A stretch of DNA of 64,000 bases, taken from NCBI GenBank assembly GCA_024305745.1, contig JAHRBS010000004.1:3596001-3660000 (forward strand). Direction: 5' to 3'. The position numbers and the translations under genes were made by a program. The stretch comes from Polyporus tsugae. Lineage: Eukaryota > Basidiomycota > Agaricomycetes > Polyporales > Polyporaceae. Of the stretch, positions 24,174 to 35,684 are shown piece after piece; the first letter of the stretch is position 1; every line of letters begins with the position of its first letter. Below the pieces are notes generated by a model, which saw only the letters and a program-made list of their open reading frames with translations, ran no database searches and had not been told where the DNA came from.

Positions 24174-25932
24174 TCATGCAATTTGGGACGATTCCTCGCG
24201 GTGCTTCTTGAGCAGCCTGTCGAGTGCCTCCTTCTGGCCCACGGCGAGCTCGCCGGACTGGATACCAGAGTGGTACACACGGAGGAGCGTGTCGACGTCG
24301 TCCATCGACTGAGTGCGCACGTCTGCCAGCTCCTTGATCTTAGCGGTGACGTCCTTGACCTACATACAAACCAGTTAGCCGATCCGGCTATTGCAATCGA
24401 AGAGCGAACACGCACCTCCTCGTCGGTGAGCGTGAGGCCGAGCTGCTCGACACGGCTCTTCACCGCGTTCCATCCCGTAAGACGGTGTCCGATCGAGACG
24501 TAGCGCGTGAGCCCAAAGTCCTCAGGCTTCAGGATCTCGTACGTCGACGGGTTGTTGAGGATCGCCTTGGCGTGGATACCGGCCTTGTGCGTGAACGCAC
24601 AGTAGCCCGTGATGGGGTTCATGAATGGCACGTTGACCTCAACCGCCTCCGCGACCAAGTTCTCAATCTCGCGGAGCATCGGCAGGTTGTACTTGCTCTT
24701 GACGTAGTCCGGATTCGCCGCGTACAGGCACGCGACGAGGCCGCCGAGCGGCGTGATCCCGACGCGCTCGCCGATGCCAAGGACGGAGGTGTCAATGTGA
24801 GTCGCCCCGGCCTCGAGCGCGCAGTATGCGTTAGCGATGGCCATGCCCGTGTCGTTGTGGAGGTGGACCTCGATGTCGCACGAGACGACGCCGCGGAGGG
24901 TGCGGACGAGGTCGTAGACCTGGCGCGGGTTCGCGCAGCCGACGGTGTCAGCGATGCCGACGCGGTTGACACCGATGCGGTCGACCGTCTGGTAGATAGA
25001 GAGCAGATCGACGAGGTCGGACCGGAAGGAGTCTTCTGACGAGAAGCGGACCTCGATGCCCTTGCCCTTGACGAAGTTGATGACCTCGATCGCGGTCTTG
25101 GTGATGTAGGCCATGTCCTTGCCGTGCGAGAACTCGCGGAGGAAGGACGACGTGCCAATGACGACGTCGACACCATCCACACCTACCGCGCACGCTGTTC
25201 AGCACGACGTCCCGCCAAACATAATATACATGCCACGAAACATACCAGTCTCAACCGCTATCCGGGCATCGTCCATATGACACCGGATGTGCGTGAGGAT
25301 CTTAGCCTTGAGCCCGAGCTTGCAGATCTCCTCACAATCTAAGCCGCGCGATTGGTTAGTCCCCCGCACACGAGCGCGGCGAAGCGAAACCTCACCCCTC
25401 CTTGACTGCTCTGACGCCGCGGGGCTGGTGAGCTCGATGTACTCGACGCCGAACGCATCGAGCGCCTTGGCAATCGCAATCTTGGTCTTGGTGTCGAAGA
25501 AGGCGTTCGCGAACTGCTCGCCCTCTGATCACAAGTAGATCCGTCCCCGCGATCAAAGCGTCGACGCGCCGACCCATCATGTCGACAGACGAGAGACGAC
25601 ATCGGGCGGAGTATACATAAATTCAAAGCGGACTGCAATCAGCCTTTCCTGCCTCCAACCGACGAAGAATGCCATGCGCAATTTGACTCACCGCGCAACG
25701 TGGATTCGATGATCTTGAAATTCGAGACGTTGCTCAGGAAGTCGGATGCGCGCGGCGCGTAGGGGTTGGATGGGCGGGTTGAGCCGTTGGCGTTGGCCTT
25801 GGCCTGTCCGTTCGCGGTCGCGTGTCCGTTCGCGCCATTCGAGCCATTGACGTTGGTCGCACCGTTCAGCGGGACCTGGACCATCTCGGAGTTGTCTTCG
25901 GGTTGGGAGGCGCCGTTCTCGCAGGGGCACAT
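24174..25932 (-). CDS. LYS20: Homocitrate synthase (lysine biosynthesis)
   Basis: Exons 25932-25692, 25524-25396, 25338-25246, 25182-24416 and 24359-24174 (471 aa). It condenses acetyl-CoA with 2-oxoglutarate to homocitrate, the first committed step of the fungal alpha-aminoadipate lysine pathway. Seen: [15 protein letters not shown] (catalytic Arg start of the TIM barrel), [14 protein letters not shown], the metal-binding [19 protein letters not shown] and [15 protein letters not shown]. The C-terminal communication domain follows. The N-terminus has a ~70-residue low-complexity Asn/Gly/Ala extension ([12 protein letters not shown]) longer than in yeast Lys20 (428 aa), without clear mitochondrial character. 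The enzyme is normally feedback-inhibited by lysine; that regulation is known for the family, not visible here. Confidence 0.96.
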
Positions 25933-28347
25933 CGTGGTGTCTTTTGAGGGGTTGGGGGCGCAGAGAACGATGGGGATAGATGGGAGAGGACAAGGAGAGA
26001 TGGGCGGGGGCAAATGGAGAAGGGCGGCGGCTTGGACGCCTTTTTCAAGAAGCAGCAAAACTTGGGCTTGAGTCATTGGAGTGCATCACGTGACCCCATC
26101 AGGTCGCTCTCTTCACCATCCTTGCGACTGGTTTTACCGCAACACCTCGCGCCCAGCGACCAAAGGGGCGAGGCTGTCCGCCCTGGATGGTTCAGGAGGA
26201 CCCGCTTTGGACCCGCAGCGGGTCTCGAGACTCTCAGTCGCCAAGGATGATGATCCCAGGAACAGCGACCGATCTGCTACTACAACTGGAATCTGCCGTC
26301 TCCAATTCCTTCAGGCTTGTCACGCTAGTACTTAGGTTTTATTCTGACTTGGTGTGGCGTACCACGTGGACCAGTATTAACAGCAACATGCCAAAGTGGT
26401 TAGTATACAGTTGGGGGCTGTCTCCACCACTACCACCCCATCATTGTAACGAAATCAACCATAGATCATCATGGTCCAGCATTCATGAGGGTCATTTACG
26501 CCCATTGATCCCAGTATCGACGCCAAGGACGACCCACCACTTAGAATCTTGTGCCCCTGTATCAGCTGGGAGGTAAGTACTAGTGAGTACTGAGTGGAGA
26601 TGGTAGCGGGATGTTGAGACTCGAGCTTATAAGTTATAGCGGAATTATAAGTGCAAACTTGGCGATAGACGCTCAGGTCGACAGCGACGTCGTTGGTCTC
26701 AACAGACATTCCGAGGTCCTTGCGAATTGGCGTGACTGTATCGCTGACCTCGATGGGCGGAACATCGCCGGAGTATCGATCTGAACATCAAAGAGGTGCT
26801 TGAGCAGGGAAGCGAGGACGGGTACAGTACATAGGCCTCATACACACGCCCTGCACCTGGTTCAACGCGTAGTGAGCCACGGCATAATGTGCAATATCAA
26901 ATACGAAGTTATCGGGTCAAGGCGCGGTTGAGTACCATGGGCTGCAGAACATGTACCCATATGGCGAGTCTTGGGCCAGTCTGACAAGGCCGCAACAGTC
27001 TGCGCTCACCTTTTTTGGCTAGCATACCGACCGCAGTACGATCATTCTTCCTTCTCGTTCAATTGATCGTCTACAGTACAGTCGTTTGCATACTGTATCA
27101 AACTGCAGTCGAGATTCGCGCGTCGAGCCTGTTTGCTCGTATTTGCCACGCCGTAGCCCAGCGTCTACCTGCCTGTTCGGGACCGGGCAATTGCAATGCC
27201 CAACCCACCACTGCCGTTGAGGGATTCTTCCCCCGTCTCCCGTCGGATGTTGCGGAATGAGATCTAGGAGGGCATCCTGACATAATCTCAAGCCGATGAA
27301 GGTGGTGTGAGGGCCATGCCTTGTCCTTGGGGAGTGCGGCTCCTCCCGGATGGCCCCCCACAGCCGTTACCCGGCGGCGGAACAAATACGAGCAAACAGC
27401 CTCCGCGCGGGCAGCGACTGCAGTTTGATATGCAAACGACTGTAAGGTCTGCCTACATAGGGAAGACAACCGCTCGCAAATCGTGAGCAGCATAGTCAAT
27501 AAGATCGTGCCCGAAGCGTCCGGGGGCTGTTATCATGGGTGATTGCGTTGTTTTGTCCAGGCATCCAGGACAAGGACAGTTATAACTTGCCGAACCGCCC
27601 GATGGTGACCTATAGTTGCATGTCAGATAGATAGAAAGTTCAGAGGAAGGAGAACTCGCACGAGCAACGTACGCACCAGGCCGGCTGGACAGTGGTGCGG
27701 GGCAACTGCGGGCAGGCCGTACGATGATTTACTTGTGCGTAGACTCCAACCAAGCGCCGCTCAACGGACTCTTCGAGTTCCTGTTATGTACATGAAACTA
27801 GTATGCTGGATTACGGTCAGTGTGTAGTCCGAATATTAATCTTGAGCGTAAGTCAATTCATGAGAGGCACTTCAGAGACGACCACATATGTACCTCTGAG
27901 CCTGGAGTACTCTGATGTACATGCCGACAGCGCCAGACTGCGGGGCGGCGGCCACACCCTTTCACTCAACCTTCATGACCGCATGTATGCTGCTCGCTCT
28001 GAAGTTCTGAACTTAAAGGGCCCCCTCGACGTTCAAGAGTTACTCCCGCGTGCAACGTCTCTCGGAGCGGTGAGCTAGTAATGGGGAGGATGGGAGGTCA
28101 TATGGCCATCAGAAGCTGGTGGCCGGAAGCAGTGGAATCCGCCGCCCCACTGGGGTGCTCGATTCTCGCCCACCAGACGTGCGCATACAGTATCCGAATC
28201 GCATTTCTAGGCGTAACGCAACCTTCCTGGGCTACCCTTCCCATCCCTTCATCGCCCCCTCCTCCTCTTGGCTCTGCTGTCGTCACTCTCTTCCTCAGCT
28301 CGGTCTAACCGGTCTTCGAGCTACGCGGGCTGTTGGGCGTTCCAGCG
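25933..28347. other. 2.4 kb divergent intergenic region between LYS20 and the NIPA gene
   Basis: Contains both promoters and an imperfect long inverted repeat (27077-27444). No open frame on either strand has family resemblance or exon-like splice series. The length is unusual for this window, where other head-to-head pairs are 230-720 bp apart, which suggests an insertion or a long regulatory region. Confidence 0.55.
27077..27444. repeat. Imperfect ~65-bp inverted repeat with ~240-bp spacer
   Basis: Left arm 27077-27145 and right arm 27383-27444 are reverse complements in blocks: TACAGTCGTTTGCATA (27077-27092) with 27429-27444; TATCAAACTGCAGTCG (27096-27111) with 27415-27430; and a block ending CTGTTTGCTCGTATTTG (to 27145) with 27383-27400. 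One 3-5 nt gap and a variable GC-rich patch separate the blocks. No coding sequence lies between the arms. It looks like a foldback/MITE-type element or its remnant; no target-site duplication could be identified. Confidence 0.8.
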
Positions 28348-30658
28348 ATGTCTTCAGAACCAAGCCAGCCATCTCAGTACCGCATGTGAGTGCATTTTAT
28401 ATATCCCCACTCGGTTTCATGGACGGGAAGCTTGATAATGGTTGCGCTGGATACTAGTGTCGGCGTCGCGCTCGCTATCGGCTCGGGGGTGCTGATCGGC
28501 TCCTCCTTCGTGTTCAAGAAGAAGGGGCTGCTGAGCTCTCAGAAAGGACAAATCGCGGGCGAGGGTGTTGCTTATCTCAAGTCGGTACGTCCGCAAGTGG
28601 TTGCGCGTTACATTCTCGGTACTCAGTACGCGTTGGTGCAGCCTATGTGGTGGACTGGAATGATCATTATGATCCTCGGAGAGCTTTGCAACTTCGGCGC
28701 GTATGCGTTTGTCGAGGCTATCATCGTGGTACGTCCCCTCTCCGTGGTTTGACCGGGCTCGCACCCATCCGCCTCCGATGTAACATTCTAGACACCCATG
28801 GGCGCGCTCTCCGTCGTCATCTCCTCTATTCTATCCCACTTCTTACTCAAGGAACGGCTGTCGCTCTTCGGTTGGATCTCTTCCATTCAGTGCTTGCTTG
28901 GAGCGTCCATCCTTGCCTTGAACGGTCCCGAGGAACAGAGCGTGTCCACTATTGAAGGGTTTAAGCACCTCTTCCTCGCTCCATGGTTCCTCGCATATGG
29001 TGGTGTAGTCATCGCGGTAGCTATGTTCCTCGCCGTGTGGGTCGCACCTCGGTATGGGAAACGAAGCATGATGCCCTACTTGGTGAGCTGTGCCCAGCTT
29101 CGAGCTATCTTTGCGCCATCGTAGTCTCACGCACATTGTTGACCAGGGCGTATGCAGTCTTATCGGAGGTTTGAGCGTGAGTTGTACGCAGGGCCTTGGG
29201 GCATCCATTGTTACCTCTATACGTGGTGACAATCAGGTACGTCTTTGCAATCATGTTCTGTTGAATGGTGCTCATGTCTTGCAGTTCAAGAATTGGTTCA
29301 TCTATTTCTTGTTGGCATTCGTGGTCGTCACTCTTCGTAAGGATCCCAGCTTTCATGCATCTGCCAGGATCCAACTTTCTTTGATACGCAGTCACGGAGA
29401 TCTATTACCTCAATGTCGCACTAGCAATGTTCAACACTGGTATGTCATAGAACCGTCCCGTACATGGTCCCTTGCTCAGCGCTCAGGGCTGTTTTGTTTT
29501 CATAGCGATGGGTAGGGCATATCATAGCTCCCGTAATCTCCACAGGCTGACCAGAATTGTACAGTGACGCCGACCTATTATGTCACTTGTAAGTGCAACT
29601 ACCGGCTATGTTCTGACCGGTCTAACAGGTACATGTGCATACAGTTACCTTCTGTACATTGGTCACGTCGGTCATCCTGTACCAAGGTTTGAAGGCTAGC
29701 GCCTCCCAGATCATTACGGTTGTTCTCGCGTTTGCCGTTATATGCACTGGGATCATCATCTTGCAGATGACCAAAATTGATCCGCGCCAACTCGCAAACG
29801 TACGTCTGCCCTACGTATTCAATAACTCGGCTCACATCTTCTCAGGTCGATGAACACACCACATTACTTCTTGAGGCAGCCAGGCAGGAAGCAGACCCAC
29901 TCGCAGCTCACGAAGTCGAGCTCGCCCGCGGTGGTACATTGCGCTCCCGGCGTTCCCGGTTCTCCCAGCACGTCCACTCTCGGACCTCGGAGCAAGAGCA
30001 AGACCCCACCCCCACAACGACGCAATCCACCAATGACATCGAAGCGGGGCCTCTCCCAGACACCGACTCCGATATCGATCTCGTGGAAGAGAAACGGGCC
30101 ATCATCGCGCGCACGGAAGAACCTGGCCTCGACTCCCTGCGCATGACCGGCGGCACAATCGGGACCATCATCCGCGCGCGCAGACGTGCGACCGCGCTGT
30201 CGAACGCGAGTGTGACGCGCAGCCGCCTCTCCGTTTCGACGAACGCCAACAGCCTCCATACCCAAGACATGGCACCGCGGCGCAGCAGCTCGCTCTCCCC
30301 AGGGCCGCGGCCGACGTGGGTCCAGATGCTCCTCGGCCACGGGGTGGAGCACTCGCGCTCGCCACACCGAACGCACTCGAACCTGCCAGACGTCTCGGAG
30401 AACGAGAAGCCGCAGACTGTGGAGGGACTGCCGCAGACGCTTGAGAGCCCCAACTCGCTGTCTACCATCGACTCCTCGCCGAACGGGCAAACCCCAACAC
30501 ATAGCGGGAACAGCACGCGGTCGGCACGGTTCTTGGGCAGCGGGGACCTGGTGACGTCGCCGCTGTTGGCGGCGAGCCCCGAGGAGGTCGCGCGGCATCC
30601 CAGCGTGCGGTTCGAGCCTGAAGGACGAGCTACCTCTGCCCTGGATGTCCGTCCGTAG
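28348..30658 (+). CDS. NIPA-type magnesium transporter (DMT superfamily)
   Basis: Eleven exons: 28348-28385, 28458-28584, 28642-28728, 28792-29082, 29147-29236, 29285-29336, 29392-29439, 29506-29511, 29565-29588, 29645-29799 and 29846-30658 (576 aa to the first stop). Family hallmarks: VALAIGSGVLIGSSFVFKKK, ELCNFGAYAFVEAI, TPMGALSVVISSILSHFLLK, CSLIGGLSVSCTQGLG, then AMVTPTYYVTFTFCTLVTS and the last helices; about nine membrane segments in ~330 residues. NIPA proteins carry Mg2+ at the plasma membrane or endosomes. The long hydrophilic Ser/Arg-rich tail is typical of fungal members. Exon 8 is only 6 nt. The stop TAG at 30656-30658 is followed in frame by 44 more codons that look like the normal tail end. 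Confidence 0.93.
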
Positions 30659-31103
30659 GCTGCCAGACCCGCTATCACCGTGCAGGGCGAAGAGGATGCT
30701 GCTGCGACGCGGTCACGGACGATGCCTGCTGTGTTTGCGGAGAGGGTGCGGGCGGAGGAGATTTTGCGGGAGAAGCCTCCGCCCACGTCCTGATTCGAGC
30801 TTGCTTGTATACCTGACGACTTGACGACTACCTGCGACGACCACGACCATATATTATCGTGTATCGTTATAATCCTTCTTGGCGACATGTATTGCCTTCG
30901 TGATTGGGATGCGAGCCTTGGATTGTCAATCTAACCGGAAAACCGTTGGTTTTGCAGCTTGCCTACTCGGGTCGTGATAAAGAGTGGTTCCCTTACCTGG
31001 ACCCTTGGCTAGCCTCCCGATTATCGTGGCATCATATGTATCCAGAGATTAAGCATTAAGGTATAATACATTCCATGTAACCAATCTACGGCTCTTGATC
31101 GCA
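30659..31103. other. In-frame tail after the NIPA stop, then intergenic
   Basis: 30659-30793 stays in the NIPA frame after TAG and encodes 44 residues (start AARPAITVQGEED, end REKPPPTS) before TGA. The remainder to 31103 shows no coding sequence and separates the NIPA gene from the converging minus-strand gene. Confidence 0.5.
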
Positions 31104-32633
31104 CTAGGCTGATAACCCGCATTCCAGCTCCATCGCCTTCAAGACATCCCAAATGTTCTCTGCCTGGACATCGGCGTCGACCCCTGACTCTTTCAACTTC
31201 GCAACGTCCTGAGTCTGGTGTTCTGGTGAGTAAGGGTGGTCGCAGATCACCAGCCCCAGCTGCAAGACGGTTCGTGCGGCCGCACCCCTCGAATAGTACC
31301 ACCGGTGGTTGAAGCAGCGCGCCACCTCAGCCATGAACTCGGGCGTGTACACCGCGCCGCGAACCGCGAGGCGGCTCAGCGTCCGGCACATGACGTTGGT
31401 CCCCTGGCTCGGCCAGCCCAACGCGATGAACAGCTGGCTGACGTCTTCCGTGCCGCAGCCGTCGACGGCGAGCTCCTCGAGCGCGGGGTAGGCCTGGAGC
31501 ACGCCGACCCATGTCTTCTCGTCGACGTCCCGGAGGCGTGCCGCACACCGGATCGTGCGCATGCGCGCGCCGCTCGGGAAGAGTCGCGGGAGCGCCTGAA
31601 GGGCCCAGTCGACGGCCCGGCAGCGAAACTCCATGTCGTGGTTGAGGTCGATGGACGCGGTCGTCCGGAGGTCGTACACGAAGCTGCCACCACTCGCACT
31701 CTGCCCCGCGATGCGCAGACCGTACTCTTCCTGTTCGGGGCTCGCGGTGCTGATCGTGACCTCGTCGACTTCGCTGAGGATGGGGAAGTTGCTTGCGCGG
31801 TTCTGGAAGGCGAGTGCGCGGAACGCGTCTGCGCAGTTTCCGGGGTATGCGGGTTTGTGGTGCAGAGTGATGAGATGGATGTTGGCCGTTGGTCGCAGAC
31901 GTAAGCACGAAAGTAACATGGGGAAAAATTCGGGTGCGTCTGCGATCGTCAGCTTGCGTAGGTTTGGAAGAGTCACAGTGGGTGGTCGGGGATGTCCTTC
32001 GCTGAGCGCGAGGGCGGGATAGTACCCGCGGAGGTCCAAGTCCTCCAGCTCGTTCCACGTTCCTATGACGGCCACGAACTCCTGGAGGGACATGAGAGTG
32101 CCCTCGAGTTCTCGGTAGAAGTTACAGAGCCGCAAGTGGCGCAGACTGCGGAAAGTGTACATCGAGGTCGTGGTGGGGAAGAAGCCTCCGATGTATAGTG
32201 ACTGGAGAGCTAAGAAGCGATCGGCGTGCACGCCATGCTGGTAGACTGGGGAAGGGTCGGTGTTGGTGTGAGGCAATATGAACTGCGCCTTCTCTAGCGT
32301 GTACTTGAACCCATTCTCAGCGAGGTCGAGGAATCTTTGTAGTTTGCCGTTGGACAGGTCGTCTGCAGACTCGCAGCGTGCGGTTACCTCCGTCAAGGAA
32401 GCTGTTGGGTTTGAAGAGGTAGCCGGGGAGGGGTCGACAGAGGCATCCGGCTCCCAAGCTTGGGGGACGCTGTGCTGCGACCGCGTCCGAGTGATGGAGA
32501 GACGAGTTTTGGGGTCGATTGAGCCAGAAGAGAAGGCGGAGACGTCTACACGGAACGAAATCAGATATTATGATGCTTGAATTACCAGTGGCACCGAAAC
32601 CTGCGCACCTTGAGCGTTCTGAACTATCGCCAT
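31104..32633 (-). CDS. Leucine-rich-repeat protein of the mushroom F-box-associated type, copy 1
   Basis: Exons 32633-32609 and 32545-31104 (488 aa); the second exon lacks an upstream ATG, so the small first exon (MAIVQNAQ, phase 1) is inferred from GTGCGC and GTGTAG signals. Irregular LRR elements recur (LQSLYIGGFF, LRHLRLCNFY, LEDLDLRGYY, LRKLTIADAP, LEELAVDGCG). No F-box is visible at the N-terminus, unlike most relatives in Agaricomycetes. Such proteins usually act as substrate receptors for SCF ubiquitin ligases, but without the F-box that role is unproven. It shares layout with the next minus-strand gene, 1.2 kb away, implying old tandem duplication. Confidence 0.7.
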
Positions 32634-33827
32634 TGTTCACGTTCGGAAGGGAGGGCTGCTGGGAACCACTGCGGTATTGGGAGATATATAGAAGGCAATG
32701 GGCCAAAGCGACACAACGTGCCCACCCGCTTTGATCACCATGCCTCCGACGCCAAAGAACAATGACTTTGTGGATTGCACGGACTGTACTGCGACTCGTG
32801 GCACGCTTTGGCCGCCCAGTGTAGGCGCCGCCTGAGCGGGTCCTACACCACTCGTTCACTATGGCGGAATATGTTGTGATATGGAGATGTCGTGTGGTGG
32901 CTTGCCTGAGGATCATCCGATGTGCTCCGTCTGTACGATTGGTGAGGCGGAAGACAATTAAGACCCCCAGAGAGAGTAGCTTTCTATGAATCGACCAGCC
33001 AAACGACTGGCGCCTTATTGGAGAAGGTTGAGAAAAACAAAAGACCGTGGTGATCGGTGACCGCCCTCTCTGAGACAAGAAGTACGCGCGGGCATGCGTG
33101 CATATTGTCCTTGTTCCCCATAAGAACTCAGTACAGTGTTGCGGACCTAATTATGTTTTGGATTTAGTATATGGAACTTAAACTGATGTGGCGAATAATC
33201 ACCTCTCCAAACACTCGTGGTTCTACTCAATTCTCGAAGTCGAGCGAACACATCCAGGGCATGATCAGCCGCAGAGCCAAGCTGCAGCCTGAGTGGTACT
33301 GATTTAACTGGTAAGCGCCAGTATATTGGTCGCTGCCACGTGGCCCCTCTGAGGAAGACTCCGTCTCATAACTTACAGGTCTCATACCCAGGGCCATCTT
33401 CACTCGCACCCCACCAGTGACCACTGCAGTTTCCGAGTTCCGCGTCCATGTATGCATTCAAGGTCTTTACCGCCAGCCCAGACAAGGCTAACCCTGAACC
33501 CAAGCGTGGTCGGCCCTCTGCCCGACGTAGCACTCTCGCCTCGACGTTCAACTAAAGCAGACTAAAGCGCTGCAGAGTGGTTGGTTGTACCGCGTTTGGC
33601 AATATGGTTCCGAACTGGCAATGCATCTAGCCACTCAGCTATGATACTTGTACACCAATCGAGAACCCGAGACCGGGCTCGTGTTGTGATAGAAAGGCTG
33701 AGATGGTAAATCATATGACAAGATAGATTCCAACGTAACAACACGAACATAGTCAAAAAATGCTACTGTACACACAGGTCACTGGCGGACAATCATCGCA
33801 AACCGTCACACAACCTCCAACACCAGC
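32634..33827. other. Intergenic between the two LRR paralogues
   Basis: 1.2 kb with the promoter of copy 1 and the 3' flank of copy 2. Short open frames only; no repeat or coding resemblance recognised. Confidence 0.55.
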
Positions 33828-35252
33828 TCATCCGCCGTAGGAATAGATAGGGTGCTCCTGGCAATCCAAGATTTGAAGGTTAAAACTACCCACGCTGTGG
33901 CGGGCGGCCCCCAAGGGTGTGTTGTCCATCGGGCCCCCCTCAGGGAAGTCCCTTGCATACTCTTCGCATGAGCCCCTCAGCTTCAGCTGGAGGTGGGCGA
34001 GCTCCGCTTCCGTGCGTATCTCCAGCGTGTCCGACACTACCTCGAGGAATGCGGTGGAGTACCTCGCGCCCTCGACGCTGAAGACGCCCAAGTTGGGGCA
34101 CAGCATGTCCTCCGTCCGCCTGTCTACCTCGGCGAGGGCGCGGAAGAGTTCGCTTGCGTCGCGGCTTGCGCGGTCGTGGATCCGGAGCTCCGAGAGGGCC
34201 GGGTAGCTCTCGAAGAACTCGCGCCAATGTGCCGCCAGGACGCCATCGAAATCGCCGCTCACGTCAACGCAGGACACGTTTCCGCGGCTCGGGAACAGAG
34301 ACGCAAGGGAGGAAATGATCTGCCCGAGGCCGGAGCTGGACCGTGCCCAGGAGGCATATCTAGCTCTCCAGGCAGCATCGTCCATTCCGGGAGGCTTGCG
34401 TGCCTCCGCCTCGAGGGTCAGGAGGGGGATGCCTTGAGGATTGGATCCCACAATCCGCGCCGGGTGGTGCTCGTCCTCCGCCATGTTGACCACCACCTTG
34501 CTGATCCCCTGTAGCATTCTGAGGAAGAGGGCTTCGAGCAGACCCTGTGACTTTGGGCACCAGGATGTAAGCATGGCAATGGCGGCGTTGGGTGGAACGA
34601 CGGAGAAGGCTGTGCGAAGGTGGAGATAGCGGAGGCTGGGTGTTTCGGTGCAGGCCAGGAACCTGCTGATCCAGGCTGGTTCGTCTGTCAAAGACAACTT
34701 CAACAGCGCCGGCAGGCGAGCGAAGGGCTCGGGAAAGGCGGCTGAGTTGTCCATGAGCTGGCTGTAGTGCTGTATGTCGAGCTCCTCGAGGCTCCGCCAT
34801 GTGCCTACGGCGGCGAAGAAGGATCGGACAGTGATTGGGGGGTACAAGCCACCAACGCCACCCAACGTCAAAGACGTCAGGTTGGAGAACTCGTTGCCCG
34901 TTCCGTTAGGGAATTCGCCTAGCCCCCTGGGGATAAAGCCGTAAACGCGAAGGGTGCGTAGGGCGACCAGCTGCCAGGAAATGATGTCGATAGTGTGCAC
35001 CCGGTCTTGAGTATCGAGGGGCGCCATTTGTAGCGTGAGATTCTCGAGATGGTCTTGGCCGCTTAGCAGCCTCTGCAGGTGCGAGTCTTGGATTACGAAG
35101 TCGTAGGGCGTCAAAGAGTCGCATTGAAGGTCGAAAAATCGGGGCGGGGCATTGTTGACAGCTTGGGCGAGAGTGGGATACTGGTGGATGCTCGTTGTGA
35201 TCACATTCTCCGATATGTGACGGGACCATGCAGTAACCTGGTAAGACGCCAT
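33828..35252 (-). CDS. Leucine-rich-repeat protein of the mushroom F-box-associated type, copy 2
   Basis: Single-exon frame of 474 aa from ATG 35252 (MASYQVTAW); the frame is open further upstream but that part is Pro/Ser-rich and unlike coding. LRR-like elements parallel those in copy 1 in the same order: LTSLTLGGVGG, VGTWRSLEELDIQHY, LPALLKLSLTDEP, LRYLHLRTAF, LSELRIHDRA. Both copies have the (G)TWxxLE(E/D)LD element, supporting common origin, although overall identity is low. No F-box was found within this frame; an upstream exon could supply one. Function unknown beyond probable protein binding. Confidence 0.7.
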   Translation of the reverse strand: MASYQVTAWSRHISENVITTSIHQYPTLAQAVNNAPPRFFDLQCDSLTPYDFVIQDSHLQRLLSGQDHLENLTLQMAPLDTQDRVHTIDIISWQLVALRTLRVYGFIPRGLGEFPNGTGNEFSNLTSLTLGGVGGLYPPITVRSFFAAVGTWRSLEELDIQHYSQLMDNSAAFPEPFARLPALLKLSLTDEPAWISRFLACTETPSLRYLHLRTAFSVVPPNAAIAMLTSWCPKSQGLLEALFLRMLQGISKVVVNMAEDEHHPARIVGSNPQGIPLLTLEAEARKPPGMDDAAWRARYASWARSSSGLGQIISSLASLFPSRGNVSCVDVSGDFDGVLAAHWREFFESYPALSELRIHDRASRDASELFRALAEVDRRTEDMLCPNLGVFSVEGARYSTAFLEVVSDTLEIRTEAELAHLQLKLRGSCEEYARDFPEGGPMDNTPLGAARHSVGSFNLQILDCQEHPIYSYGG

Positions 35253-35684
35253 TGCAGATGTAGAGTTGGTGGAGAGCTGAAAGAGGTGTGTCAGAATGGA
35301 AGTTGAAAATGGGACACGCATGTCATCACATACCTGAGTCCGAAGAGGGGGAGGGGAGGGGGTTAGATGCGGGCGGTGAACCGGCGGGGAGGGTGGTGAG
35401 AGCTGGTGGGGAGGGAAACGGTTATATAGGAATGGGTCGGCCAATGCTGGCAAGCTAAGCGAGCAGGAAAGCCGTCCAACGAGTTCCGCGTAGCCGTGGA
35501 CCCCCAGAAAACGCTTTGAGGACGAGCTCTCCGCTACAATAAGGCTTGAGGGGACACAAGACCGTCGACGACAGAAGGTTTAGACTGTTCAGGCATCCAG
35601 GAATTGAGAAGTCAATGCGCGCAATGAGTCCGGAACGCATTGCACCGTCTCTTCAAAACCGCGCTGTCAGGGCCAAGCGTCGGC
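35253..35684. other. Intergenic between LRR copy 2 and GCP4
   Basis: Contains the LRR copy 2 promoter (a pyrimidine-rich stretch on the minus strand near 35340-35420) and the 3' flank of GCP4. Nothing else recognised. Confidence 0.55.

Noticed and set aside
25766..25900. Repetitive codons in the LYS20 N-terminus as a possible tandem repeat element
   Set aside because: It is a low-complexity Asn/Gly/Ala coding stretch in frame with the gene, without regular unit length.
32317..33078. Minus-strand 253-codon frame upstream of the first LRR gene
   Set aside because: No resemblance to any family and it conflicts with the phase-consistent LRR exons.
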